The notes: generated by a model not told the origin, from the sequence alone. A stretch of DNA of 64,000 nucleotides from Perognathus longimembris pacificus (GCF_023159225.1 NC_063181.1:5105606-5169605); one strand, 5' to 3'; shown: positions 51,540 through 62,495, counted from the first letter of the stretch. Numbers and translations: made by a program.

Positions 51540-51989
51540 AAGATGGATTTTTTTTAATGTTTTTAAAAATTCATATCCTTTTGCCCATAAATACACAATG
51601 TTCTTAAGCGGACATAAATAATTGACATGGCAAATGCAAATCTTTTCCAATTAGGGAACTGCACACATAATGAGCAATTCGCAATTTCTTATCTTAATGG
51701 AGGGCTGGAACTTCCAGGGGGAGAAGACTACACACAGAGTTAAGGACAACTCAACTGCCTGGCCAAGATGTAGATGCCTCATTCTTCACTCGCTTCCTTT
51801 TCTGAAACATGGACGTAAGGTGATAGATAACTTGAAAGCACTTTCTCACGTTGATTATCAAGTCAAGGAGTGTGCCTAGCAATAAGGAATTTGTGTACAT
51901 TCCTGGCATTTCAGGTTTGAGAGGAATAATAATAATTTTAATAGGTGAGCGTTGTCAGTGGCATAACTAAATCAATATGTAAAGATCTC

Positions 51990-52145
51990 CTTGTTCTTTT
52001 TTTTTCCTGCCTGTCCTTCAGCGCCGATTCCGGCTCTTTCTGAGGAGTCTATGGGAGATGAGCGTCTCGTGGGCTTCCCGGCCAGGCTGGCTTCGAACCC
52101 TCAGATCTCAGCCTCCTGAGTAGCCGGGATGACAGGCGCGCAGCA
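51990..52145 (-). mobile_element. Geo-type SINE (reverse) at the edge of CpG island 2
   Basis: T run, 'tgggagatgagcgtctcgtgg', 'ctggcttcgaaccctcagatc', 'gtagccgggatgacaggcg'. It retains CpGs, unlike most copies. Confidence 0.75.
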
Positions 52146-52701
52146 CGGTGCCTCAGTTTCCCCTCTGCGGCCGGGCACTGCGCGCTGACCGTGCCCTGGG
52201 ATGTCGCCTTTCTTTGGGAACCGCGGGAGAAACCGCTCGGCCGCGGGGCTGAGGGCCAGTCCGGCTGGGTTTTAAGCCGGGGACGGGGCCGGGCTCGCCG
52301 GGCCCGCGGGGCAGGTGGCGGGGCGGGGACGCCTCCGGGCCTCGGCTCCCCGCGCCCCGCGCCCCGCGTCCCCGCGGCTCGCACCCACCCAACTTTACTT
52401 GGCGGAACGCTCCCTCCGTCTGCGCCCGCCGAGGCCGGCCGGGCTGCGCGGGGAGCCCCGGGCGCGGCCGCCCCGCACCGGACGCCGCGCGCGGCCCAGG
52501 GCGGGGGGCGGGGGGGAGCCCGCTCCACGCCCGGCCGGCCCAGCCCGCCGGCGACCCGGGGGCGGGGGAACCCGGACGGACAAAGAGCCGCCGCGCAGGG
52601 CGCCGGCGCGCAGTGGACAGGCGTCCCGCGCCCGCAGCTCCGGCCGGCTGGCCGACGCCCCGCGGAGAGAACACGCCACGCCCGAGAGCCGCACGCACCA
52701 A

Positions 52702-52708
52702 GCTTACC
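52702..52708 (-). promoter_or_regulatory. Candidate 5' splice site in CpG island 2
   Basis: Minus-strand GAG|GTAAGC is close to the ideal donor consensus, with the exon end at 52708. It would end a non-coding first exon starting upstream (53.0-53.4 kb). Confidence 0.35.
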
Positions 52709-52789
52709 TCGCTGCGCGCCCCGGGCGCGGGTCCGCGGCGCGGGAGGCAGCCTCGCGGAGGACGCGCGCCAGGCCCCGCCCCCAGGCCC

Positions 52790-53275
52790 GGCCCCGCCCC
52801 CAGGCGTGCCCCGCCGGCCCAACCAGGCCTCGCCCCGGCGGGCCGCGCCCCGCCCCCTGCCTGCCCCGCCCCCTGACCGCGCCCCGCCCCCGGCGTGCCC
52901 CGCCGGCCCAACCAGGCCTCGCCCCGGCGGGCCGCGCCACGCCCCCGGCGTCCCCTCCCCACCCCACCTCCCCGGCCGCGCCCCGCCCCAGCGTGCCCCG
53001 CCCCCTGACCAGGCCCCGCCCTCGGCGTGCCCCGCCGGCCCAACCAGGCCTCGCCCCGGCGGGCCGCGCCACGCCCCCGACCTGCCTCGCCCCCTGACCG
53101 GGCCCCGCCCCCGGCGTGCCCCGCCGGCCCAACCAGGCCTCGCCCCGGCGGACCGCGCCACGCCCCCGGCGTCCCCTCCCAACCCCACCCCCCCCGGCCG
53201 CGCCCCGCCCCGGCGTGCCCCGCCCTCTGACCAGGCCCCGCCCTCGGCGTGCCCCGCCGGCCCAACCAGACCCCG
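52790..53275. repeat. Higher-order tandem repeat in CpG island 2 (89 + about 132 bp)
   Basis: The block GTGCCCCGCCGGCCCAACCA begins at 52806, 52895, 53027, 53116 and 53249: spacings 89, 132, 89, 133. Two short units thus form a larger period of about 221 bp. Confidence 0.9.
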
Positions 53276-54329
53276 CTCATGCAGAACAGACTCCGCCCCC
53301 CCGCAGCTCCAACCATCCATCCGTCCATCCGCCCCAGCCAGGCCCGCCTCTCTGACTCACATCAGGCCCCGCCCCCGGCATCCCCGAAGCGGGCCCGGGA
53401 GCCCGGTGCATTGTGGGCCGCCGCCGAGCACCGCTGGGCCGGTGCTGACCCCTGGCGGGCGGTGCTGCGAACGACGCCCGGGAAGAACGAGGGCCGGGAA
53501 CGCTGGTGTTCGCGACCCGGCTGTGGAAGGGCGACCCCTCCCTCTGTGCGGCTACCCGAAGACAACAAAACACGACCCCGAAAACACGCGGAGCGGGCGG
53601 GGCGGCAGGGCCCACGCTCGCCGCGGACCCCGGGGCTCTCCCACCTCGGTGAACCGGAAAGATGGAGCTCGGCCCGCAGCCTTACGGGAGCCGCCTCCTC
53701 GGTGGCGGCCTGGCAAACTAAAACAACTCCAGGAAGAAAAAAAGTAATCACCGTGTGAAGCCACGAGGCCTAACGATGCCTTGCTGGGAGGCCAGGTCGG
53801 ACTGCAAGAAATGTCTCGGTTGCCAGGCAGGGGCTGGGGTGGGCGGACCAGGTGCGCATTAGCCCTGGGATTTTTGCAGACACCCCTCACATCCCCCCCT
53901 CCTCAGCCGGACACTTCTCAGCTGGGCACTCCAGCGGGAAATGGCTTCCCGGAGCCTGAACACGCCTAAGCCCACCGGAGCGCCTAGGACCCCGGGGAAA
54001 TAGGCCTGTCCGTCGACCTGCCTTCCATTCAAGTTCCCGGGCCTCCGTGGGTCCCGAGGCGGCCCCCAGGTCACTTCCGGGGCCCCTCGGGCTTATCCGG
54101 GCACCCTGGCCACCTGCAGGCTGGTGGTGCATCCCTGCCAACTGAATCCACTCGGGAAGGAAAGCTCCGGGATGGGTGTGGAAGTGCACGCCCATCATAC
54201 CAGCCATCAAAAGGCGGAGGCAGGTGGGGTGCAGTGTCTAAGGCCAGGCTCGACGACCTAGCAAGACTCTGTCTCAACAAAACAAAAGCAAACAAGACTA
54301 AAAAAAAAAAAGTGAAAAATCTCGCCATT

Positions 54330-54545
54330 GTTTGTCTTTTTCTTTGTGTACTGGGGTTTGAACTCAGGACTTCCCGGTTGCTAGGCAAATGCTCTGCCCT
54401 GGGGCCATGCCTCTTGCCCTTTTCGCATTGGCTAGTTTCAAGATAGAGTCTCCCTTCATGCCCATGGAAGCCTGGACTGCAATCAAGCCTCCTTTGTGTC
54501 TTTGTGTCTTGCTGGGATGACAGGCCTGTACACCATACCCAGACG
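54330..54545 (-). mobile_element. Geo/ID-type SINE (reverse), diverged
   Basis: 'tactggggtttgaactcagg', 'ggttgctaggcaaatgctctg', 'gctgggatgacaggcctg'. Confidence 0.6.
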
Positions 54546-54579
54546 CTGGTGGAGAAGGAGTCTCTCAAACTCATTCCCA

Positions 54580-54769
54580 GAGCTCTGAATGTGGCTTGGT
54601 GGTAGAGTGCTTGCCTAGCTTGCATGAAGCCCTGGGTTCGATTCCTCAGCACCACATAAACAGAAAAAGCTGAAAGTGGTGCTGTGGCTCAAGTGGTAGC
54701 ATGCTAGCCTTGAACACAGAAAGCCACAGGGACAGTGCCTAGGCCCTGAGTCCGAGCCCCAGGACTGGC

Positions 54770-54772
<3 letters not shown>
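54580..54772 (+). mobile_element. IDL-Geo SINE
   Basis: Head 'ctgaatgtggcttggtggtag', B box 'gggttcgattcctcagcacc', right half to 'gccccaggactggc', then a CA repeat in place of the A tail. Confidence 0.85.

Positions 54773-54808
<36 letters not shown>
54769..54808. repeat. (AC)n microsatellite
   Basis: About 19 AC units in the tail of the preceding SINE. Confidence 0.95.
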
Positions 54809-54810
<2 letters not shown>

Positions 54811-54879
54811 TATTATTTCTCTTGCTGTCTGTGAGTTTTAATCCCTCATATCTGCCTCCCAAGTAGTGAGGATTAGTGA

Positions 54880-55564
54880 GGCGTGAACTGGCTGGAGTGG
54901 TTTTGACCAAAACATGGCACCATGAACGGGGGACAGCTTTCCCCTTCTGCCTCAGGAGCTGGTCTGGTGAACACCAATTAGGAAAGAGCCTCTGGCCCGG
55001 TGTATGGAAACCAATTGAAAGGTGTAGGGGAACCCCCTTCTTTGAGTCCCTAGAAAAGCGGCTTATATAAGGCAGTGGGCCTGGGGAAGGGTAAACCTAA
55101 GCCAAATAACAGGAGCCCAAAACAGCTTGACCTAGAGCTGCTTGACCTTGGCAAAAGAAAAGAATGAGGAAGACCACTCAGTTTAGAGGAAGTAGAAAGT
55201 TTTAAAGCTAATTAAGACCAGTCACGCCCAGAACCAAGAGTTCTGCTGCTTTGATTGCTTTGTTTACGGAGTTTACTGGAATTGTAATCACTAACAGCAA
55301 TTCTGCTTCTGTATGTCTGCCTGTTTGCTGGGCCTAACCTGCCAGACCACCTGCGTGCGGTGTGATTCTGACCCCGTGACCAGCTGCGAGTGGTACATGT
55401 GATATTTGCCCTTAAAAGCCCAGCCCTATTTGGCCCCTGTGCTGTTATCACCATTCCAGTGTTGGCAAGCAAATGCCGTGTGTAGCTAAATAAAGACTCC
55501 TAGCCCAGTTGACTGAGTGCTAGTGACTATTGTCATGGGTTCAAGGCCCACCTGGGTATCCTCT
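54880..55564 (+). mobile_element. Possible LTR-like fragment of a second family
   Basis: This stretch ends exactly where the proviral 5' LTR begins. It has TATA-like 'cttatataaggcag' (about 55061) and 'ttaaaagcccagcc', and a later poly(A) signal in 'ctaaataaagactcc' (about 55485). This order fits a U3-R-U5 arrangement. I do not recognise the family and see no second copy in the window. Confidence 0.4.
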
Positions 55565-56118
55565 TGAAGGACTAGGACGACTCCATCTTGAAACTGCAAC
55601 CATCTTGTTGTTTGTGTTAAGCTAAGAATAACACAGCACGTACATAAAACTTGAGAAATGGCTTGTTTATGGTGAAACTAACCATTGTACAGATTCCAGG
55701 AACAAAGTTGTTTGTGCGGATGTTTATGCCAAAACCAACCGGCCATGAAACCCATTTCCCAGATGACACAACCGCTTTGGGACCGTTCCGGTCGCGTTGA
55801 CTGCCTTGGAATGTCCCCAGACCAATTTTAGATGTCTGGAATGTCTTTTGATCAATTATAGAGAACCCCTAGCCCCGAGCCAATCAGATTTGTCCTCGCA
55901 CCCCAACCCTGCTTGCACTTCTGGTTTGTGTAACTTTGTAGTTTTTTCCTATAAATACCCATGTGAAACTCTGCTCATGGCCTTCCTCCTAACCTCTGCT
56001 GCGACAGTGTGTAGGATGAGGTCCGGGATGCAGCTCGCCTAAATAAAGCCTTGCTTTTGCATTTCAGATCGTCTGGCTCTCGGTGATATTCTTGATGGTC
56101 TTCTAGGACTTAGGCACA
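55565..56118 (+). repeat. 5' LTR
   Basis: 554 bp, starts TGAAGGACTAGG and ends GGCACA. It has CCAAT-like 'agccaatcag' (about 55879), TATA box 'ctataaata' (55950-55957) and poly(A) signal AATAAA (56042-56047), so U3, R and U5 are all present. Confidence 0.92.
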
Positions 56119-56123
56119 AAGCC

Positions 56124-56141
56124 TGGGGGCTCGTTCGGGAT
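56124..56141 (+). other. Retroviral primer-binding site, tRNA-Pro type
   Basis: TGGGGGCTCGTTCGGGAT, 18 bases, one base different from the standard proline-tRNA primer site (T for C at position 12). It lies five bases after the LTR end. A splice-donor-like AAG|GTGAGAA follows at about 56174. Confidence 0.92.
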
Positions 56142-56387
56142 CCCCAGAGACCCCCGAGACCCCAGACCCCGAAGGTGAGAAACAGCGCTGTTAATTTGTG
56201 TTGTCCTATCCTTTGTCTATGTGTGTGTTTTTTACTTTCATTTTCTCTTGAAGACCGCCGTTCCAGCTTGTTCTATTTTATTTTAGGGGCTGTCAGAGCG
56301 GACACACTTATACAAGAACCCTGGAGGGACTGGAAGAAGTCCCAGACTCTCCATCCTTGAAGAGGGACCCCTGGGACCCCACCTTGA

Positions 56388-56598
56388 TTCTTTTTTTTTT
56401 GCCAGTCTTGGGCCTTGGACTTAGGGCCTGAGCACTGTCCCTGGCTTCTTTTTGCTCAAGGCTAGCACTCTGCCACTTAAGCCGCAGCGCCACTTCTGGC
56501 CATTTTCTGTATATGTGGTGCTGGGGAATCGAACCGAGGGCTTCATGTATACGAGGCAAGCGCTCTTGCCACTAGGCCATATCCCCAGCCCCCCCACC
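56388..56598 (-). mobile_element. IDL-Geo SINE (reverse) inserted in the proviral leader
   Basis: Full length. Flanks CCACCTTGATTCTT occur on both sides exactly, so the insertion came after proviral integration or was carried by an already dead copy. Confidence 0.95.
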
Positions 56599-56859
56599 TT
56601 GATTCTTATAGGGTGCAAATTGGTCAGGTTTCTAGCTGGCACTGACCGGGAGAGTCTCCTCACTGAGGCTCAACCTGCTCACCTTGAACTTGGGTCCACT
56701 CCTTCTGCACCCTTGCAGGAGGTTGGGGGCCGACTTGGGAGATCTCCAACTCCTACTAGTAACTTGTCTTTCTCTCAGGCCTGTGTGTTTGGTACCTTTT
56801 TTGTTGTTGTAACTGTTGTGTTTTTTGTAGCCATTTGGATTGAACACCTGACCAGAGCC

Positions 56860-58529
56860 AGGGGTAATGTGCCATCTAGCCCTCTGGATTTGATCTTAGC
56901 CCACTGGAAGGAGGTTAAGGAAATTGCTCAGAATCAAAGTGTAATCATCAGGAAAGAGAAGTGGAGAAGTTAATGTAGGTCAGAATGGCCCACTTTTGAG
57001 GATGCCGAATGGCCTCCTGAAGGGAGTTTTGAGATAAACAAGATTAGGATTTTACAGTATCAAATTCATAACCTGTATAATGGGCATCCAGACCAAGTCT
57101 CTTATATAACCACCTGGAGGGCACTTGTTGATGAAGAGGATGCTCCTGCCTGGGTGAAGCCTTTCTTATCATCTGCCCCGTCTCTCATCCAGGTATTTAC
57201 TAATAAGACACAGGGAGAAGGAAAGGCAAAGAAGAAAGAGGCCACAAAGCAAGAAGTGAAGCTATATCCACCTGTCCTCCAAGGGGGGGAACACGGAGGA
57301 GGAAATCTTTCCTCCACCACACTCCCCTCTCCAACCCTCCCCGCCCGAAATGCAGGCGGAAGAGGAGGACACGGAGGAAAGCACGCCGCCAGCCCCCTCC
57401 CCACCAGAGGGTCCTGCCCAGTCACGCCTCCCCACAACTCCACTGCCCTCCCCCTTCGCCCCCTAGGTCCCGTGGACGAAGCCGGCCAACAGCAGCTCCA
57501 GTACTGGTCATTTGCTACTAGTGACCTCTATAATTGGCATACCCCAAAACGCCGCCTTTTCTGAGCAACCCCAAGACTTGATTCGTTTACTTCAAACTGT
57601 CCTTTTCACTCACCAGCCCACTTGGGACGATTGTAACCAGCTTTACAGGTGCTCTTCACCACCGAGGAGAGGAGCCGCGTCCGAGAGGTGAGAGGCGGCC
57701 TGGAATCTTGTCCCCGGCCCCACCGGAATGCCCCTCACAACCCTGCCGCCATCGCCGTCTCCTTTCCTGAGACTCGACCACATGGGACTGCAACACGGCT
57801 GAAGGTAGGGAGCGACTCCTCATCTACCGCCAGGCTGCTGGCAGGTCTCAAGGCGGCGGCTCGCCCACCGACTGATGTGGCCAAAGTGTGTGATGTGAGG
57901 CAGGGAGAGAAGGAAAGTCGGGCAGCATTCCTCGAGCGGCTCACAGAAGCCTCTCGCCAGTACACCCCGGACGACCTTGAAACTCAGGAATCCGCTCAGA
58001 TTGTCCTGTTCACCTACATAAACCAGGCTGCCCCGACACAAAGCGAAAGCTGCAGGCTCTAGACAGGCTCGGTGAAAAGTCTGTTAGGGACTTAGTAGCA
58101 GTGGCGGAGAAGGTCTATAACAAAAGAGAGGCAGAGGAACAGAGGGAGGAGCGGAAGGACAGAGAACGCGAAGCCGAACGTGAAACGAGAGACAGAGCAA
58201 AAGAGAACAGTTTGGCTAGACTCCGGGAGCAGCAACAAGCACAACAGGCTAGAATTTTAGAGCAACAACAAGCCCTGCACAGGAGAGACATCAGGGAAAT
58301 CCTAACCTCCGTGCAAACTGGAAATTTTAGACGGTTCTCGTCTCCTAACAGAGAGAGAAAATTCAAACCTCGACCCAGGAAACCTAGAGTAGGAGAAAAC
58401 CAGTGTGCCTATTGTAAGGAAGAGGGACATTGGCTCAAGAACTGCCCGGAACTAGCCAGAAAGGAGGAGAAAAAGCGAAAGGTATCGAGGGTGTTGCCAG
58501 CCTTGGAACTGGCTGAAGACAGTGACTGA
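56860..58529 (+). pseudogene. gag remnant (matrix, proline-rich, capsid, nucleocapsid)
   Basis: A matrix-like segment (SPLDLILAHWKEVKEIA) begins after RGN, where the usual Met-Gly start appears lost (AGG in place of ATG). An in-frame TAA lies at 56971 and a TGA at 57562. A Pro-rich linker follows, then capsid with the major homology region (RQGEKESRAAFLERL, about 57900). After a frameshift near 58040 comes a Glu/Arg-rich coiled region and one zinc knuckle CAYCKEEGHWLKNC (58406-58447; C-x2-C-x4-H-x4-C intact). It ends at TGA 58527, followed in the same frame by pro, as in read-through gammaretroviruses. Confidence 0.85.
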
Positions 58530-58796
58530 GGGAGTCGGGGCTCAGACCCCCTCCCTGAGCCTAGGGTACCATTGAGAGAGGAGGGGAACCCAGTCACATT
58601 CATGGTACTCGGTATTGCTAGCCCCGAGGGGGCCGATGTCCACCAAAACAACTTGGGTACAAGGTATGACTGGCACCAAACCCTATAAATGGACTACCCG
58701 AAGAACAGTGGACCTAGGAGTGGGCCGGGTAACCCACTCATTTCTAGTCATCCCTGACTGCCCCTACCCATTGCTCGGACGTGACCTCCTAAAAAA
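58530..58796 (+). pseudogene. pro (aspartic protease) remnant
   Basis: NPVTFMV marks the strand before the active site, but the expected Asp-Thr-Gly is not readable after it. The frame then shifts to ...[18 protein letters not shown] and ends [10 protein letters not shown], the typical protease C-terminus. It is too short and broken to be active. Confidence 0.75.
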
Positions 58797-60431
58797 ATGA
58801 AAGCTCAGATACAATTCACAAGTGACGGGGCTTCGGTGACAGACTCGAGAGGAAAGCCTGTTAGGATACTAATAACTAGTAAGCTAGAAGAGGAGTACAG
58901 GCTATACCAGCACCCCAAGCCTGAGTCTCCAGAAAACGAGTGGCTACGGGCGTTTCCCCAGACATGGGCAGAGACGGGGGGAATGGGACTGGCGAAACAT
59001 CGTCCTCCAATCTTTGTGGAACTCAAGGCTGGGGCTGACCCAGTAAAAGCTCGCCAGTACCCTATGTCACTAGAAGCAAAGAAGGGGATCACCCCCCACA
59101 TCAGAAAATTGTTAGAGTCAGGAATCCTGAAGCCCATCCAGTCAGCTTGGAATACTCCACTACTGCCTGTCAGAAAGCCTCATTCTATTAACCCTAGCAG
59201 ATGCAGGCCACAGGCTTTGCCTTCTGTGCCCCAGTATTCCCAAGAGGACTTGGAATGGATAAAGAAAATTCCCATGGCTCACAAGCCCCCGGACAGAGAA
59301 GGAAATAGTGACTGGTGGAAAACTTGTGAAGGGAAACGTATCTTGCCACAAGAGCTGGGTAAAGGGATCCTCAAGAGAATCCACCAGGCCTCTCATAGGG
59401 GACCCACAGAATGCAGGACTTGCTCCGTCACTCAAAAGTGGAAATCAGACAAGGAAATCAACTTATTGAAGACATTGTTAAAAATTGCCAAGCCTGCCAG
59501 CTCACCAATGCATCCACTCAGCCAGTTACGAAGGGAAGCCGCCTTCGTGGAGACAGGCCAGGTGCGGGAAGTAGACTTTACAGAAATTAAACCTGGAAGA
59601 TTCAGATATAAATATTTGCTAGTTTTTGTAGACACCTTTTCAGGATGGGTTGAAGCTTATCCGACAAAGCATGAGACTGCAAGCGTTGTGGCTAAGAAGA
59701 TCCTGGAAGAAATCCTACCCATGTATGGCTTCCCATCCACCATTGGGTCGGACAACGGACTGGCCTTCCTCTCAAAAGTAAGTCAGGGAATAGCCACTGC
59801 GCTGGGGATGGATTGGAAATTACATTGTGCTTATAGACCCCAGAGCTCAGGACAGGTAGAGAGAATGAATCGGACCCTAAAAGAGACCTTGACTAAATTG
59901 GCCTTAGAGACTGGCGCAGATTGGGTGTTGCTCCTTCCTTTTGCTTTGTTTAGAGTAAGAAACTCTCCTTATCAGCTTGGCTTTACTACCTTTGAAATAA
60001 TGTACGGGCACCCCCCGCCCATTGTTCCCAGCCTTCAGACTGAATTGCTTGCAGATTTAGATGACACTGAATTTCTATGTAAACTTGATCATTTGCAACT
60101 TGTGCATAAGAGTGTGTGGCCTCAACTTAAGGCACTACATGATTCTGCTTCTGTCCTTACCCCGCATTTATTCAGACCAGGGGACTGGGTGTTCGTTCAG
60201 AGACACAACCCAAACTCCTTGGAACCACGGTGGAAGGGACCCTACGGAGGGCTGTTGACTACACCCACCACCCTCAAGGTAGATGGCGTCGCCGCCTGGG
60301 TTCACTACTCCCACGTCAAACCAGCTGACCCCTTCGCCTTGGACGAAGACTACCATGGAGGATCATGGGAAGTCTCCAAACATCCAAACCAACCGCTTCG
60401 CCTTCGCTTCAAGAAACAGAAGTTAGACTGA
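58797..60431 (+). pseudogene. pol remnant: reverse transcriptase N-terminus joined to integrase, long open frame of 544 codons
   Basis: Residues 1-128 match the start of gammaretroviral RT (ending TPLLPVRKP). The frame then passes directly into the RNase H end/integrase start (about 131-190), so the RT palm with its YxDD site, the connection and most of RNase H are deleted, yet the frame stays open. Integrase: His196 and His200 of the zinc finger are in frame, but the matching C-x2-C lies in another frame at 59486-59497, showing two opposite frameshifts around residues 203-250. The catalytic core reads Asp260, Asp319 and Glu355, with the last two 35 residues apart, all present. GPY-type C-terminal domain at about 478-510. 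No polymerase activity is possible. Confidence 0.85.
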
Positions 60432-60442
60432 ATATTGTTACT

Positions 60443-62491
60443 ATGATTATTTTCTTTTTGCTTTCCTATTTTACTGTTCAAGCTAATGTTGATGCTAATC
60501 CTCACCAGCCTTTCCAGTTATCTTGGCAGCTCACTCCAAAGGGGGGGGGGTGGAAACCCCTTATTCTAGCAACTAAAGAAGCCCCCTTAGGCACCTGGTG
60601 GCCAGACTGAACAGTGAACTTGTGGGACCTAGCCGCAGGTCGCGGGGACGTGCCAGATCACTTCGACCCAAATCTGGATAAGCAGCTTCCCGAGTGCAAT
60701 GAGCGAGAGTCCTGTGTAGTCCTGTGCAAGCACAGCTCTCTAACATGGGGATCTGGACATGGATGTGGCCACCCGAAGCTTAGAGCAGAACTGAGAAATT
60801 TACCATTGTATGTGCGTCCCAGGGATGGGAGAATTAGAGCAGACAAGAGGAGATGCGGGGGGGAAGCAGAATTTTTTTTGTAAACAATGGGGATGTGAAA
60901 CCACGGGACAAGCTCACTGGGACCCTTACTCCAGCTGGGACCTAAGAAACATAAAACGGAACCACACAGGAAAGGGTCTGGAAGAAGAAAAGGATCGTGC
61001 TTGTGAATGGGCTAACTGGGGGTCGGGACGAGGAGCTTGTGCTAAGTATAGATGCAATCCCCTAGTGATCAAGTTTACTCAAAACGCCAAGACCTTCGGT
61101 GGATGGACCAGAGGGAGGACGTGGGGGTTGAGACTGTACATGACAGGATATGATCATGGACTCACTTTCCAGCTCAAGCTCACTGTTACACCTATGACAG
61201 ATGTGGCAGTGGGGTCCAACTCGGCCTTAAAGCCCAAACCCCATTAACAAACCTGCTGCCAAGCCGACCCCAGGCCCTACCCCATCAAGACCCGAGAACC
61301 CTCTCTTAACTCAACACTGGCCCCAGGTACCAAGCCTCCCCCCCATATATACCTTAGCCTATCTACCCCATAGCGAGAACCCCTTAGTAAACCTGATGCA
61401 GAAATCCTACACGATCCTAAACCGTACTCAGCCCAATTTGACTGAGTCGTGCTGGCTATGTTATGATGTTGCTCCACCTTATTAGGAAGGCATTCCTGTG
61501 TCTGATAACGTGTCCCCAGCCAACAAGGAAGGGTCTTGCAGATGGAAGTCAAAGGTAGGGCTCACCCTAACTCGAGTTACTGGTTCAGGCACATGTATTG
61601 GAAAACCAGGAACAGAGATGACTCCTTTATGTAACCATATTATCAACTATAAGTCAGCAACTGGCTACTGACTGCCTCCACAAGATGCGTGGTGGGCATG
61701 TTCTAAGACGGGCCTAACCTCTTGTGTACACTCCGTCTTAAAGGACTTTGAGGATTCCTGGGTGCTAGTATGACTAGTGCCCACTATAGCTTACTATCCG
61801 GAGCCAGATTTCCTCGACCGGTTGCAGAAGTCCTGGAAACAACTTAGTCTGGAATATGATCCCCGAATAAAAAGAGAGCCCTTTACAGCTATTACCTTAA
61901 GCCTACTAGTAGGAGCCAGCCTGGGAGGACTAGATACAGGAGTAGCCTCTCTTATCCAACAGAGAGGATATTATGATGACCTACGAATGGCCATAGATGA
62001 GGATATCAAGAGAACAGAAGAGTCCATCTTGGATCTCCAGGACGTCATTGTCAGAAGTAGTCCTCCAGAATAGAAGAGGGCTAGACTTACTGTTTCTACA
62101 GCAAGGAGGACTCTGTACTGCATTGGGAGAAGAGGGTTGTTTTTATGTTGACCATTCGGGAATAGTAAAAGATAACATGTCCAAGGTCAGAGAGGGATTA
62201 GAAAAGAGACAAAGAGAGTACGAATCAGGACAAGGCTGGTTTGAAAGATGGTTCAATTCTTCTCCATGGCTTACTACCCTAATATCTACTTTGTTGGGGC
62301 CCCTGGTGGTTATCATTCTATTACTGACATTCGGGCCTTGCATTCTAAATAGATTAGTACAGTTCATGAAGAACAGACTAAACACCATACAGTTAATGGT
62401 GCAGCGGAGCAGGTACATACCTGTTCCAGAAAGAGAACTGTTGGAATTCACTCTTAGGCCTGAAACACAGGATTGTGCTTCATGTCCATAA
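60443..62491 (+). pseudogene. env remnant
   Basis: Starts just after pol with a signal-peptide-like MIIFFLLSYFTVQA. A 10-base G run at 60541 and several stops break the surface subunit. CWLC (C-x2-C) is readable at about 61451, followed by an in-frame stop. A furin-type RIKR (about 61867) precedes the transmembrane subunit. A frameshift near 62050 leads into a last open stretch to 62491 that holds the heptad region, a membrane segment ([18 protein letters not shown]) and a cytoplasmic tail. The C-x6-C-C disulfide motif has Gly in place of its first paired Cys. Not functional. Confidence 0.82.
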
Positions 62492-62495
62492 GTCC

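Larger units (their letters stand above)
52150..53650. promoter_or_regulatory. CpG island 2, possible alternative upstream promoter
   Basis: About 1.5 kb very GC-rich with dense CpG. On the minus (EXTL3) strand a strong donor GCGAG|GTAAGC lies at 52707-52702, and a ZNF143-like CCCACAATGC lies at 53417-53408. An ETS-like CCGGAAA lies at about 53654. It could start a long EXTL3 transcript or a separate non-coding RNA. No coding frame is credible. Confidence 0.55.

Noticed and set aside
52049..53758. Long frames (518, 423, 391 and 260 codons) in CpG island 2
   Set aside because: Same compositional cause. The repeated 'GARPGWAGGARRGRG'-type blocks are the 89/132-bp DNA repeat read as protein.
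54780..54810. CRISPR-like or other regular array
   Set aside because: Only dinucleotide microsatellites and minisatellites are present. No spaced palindromic repeats occur in the window.
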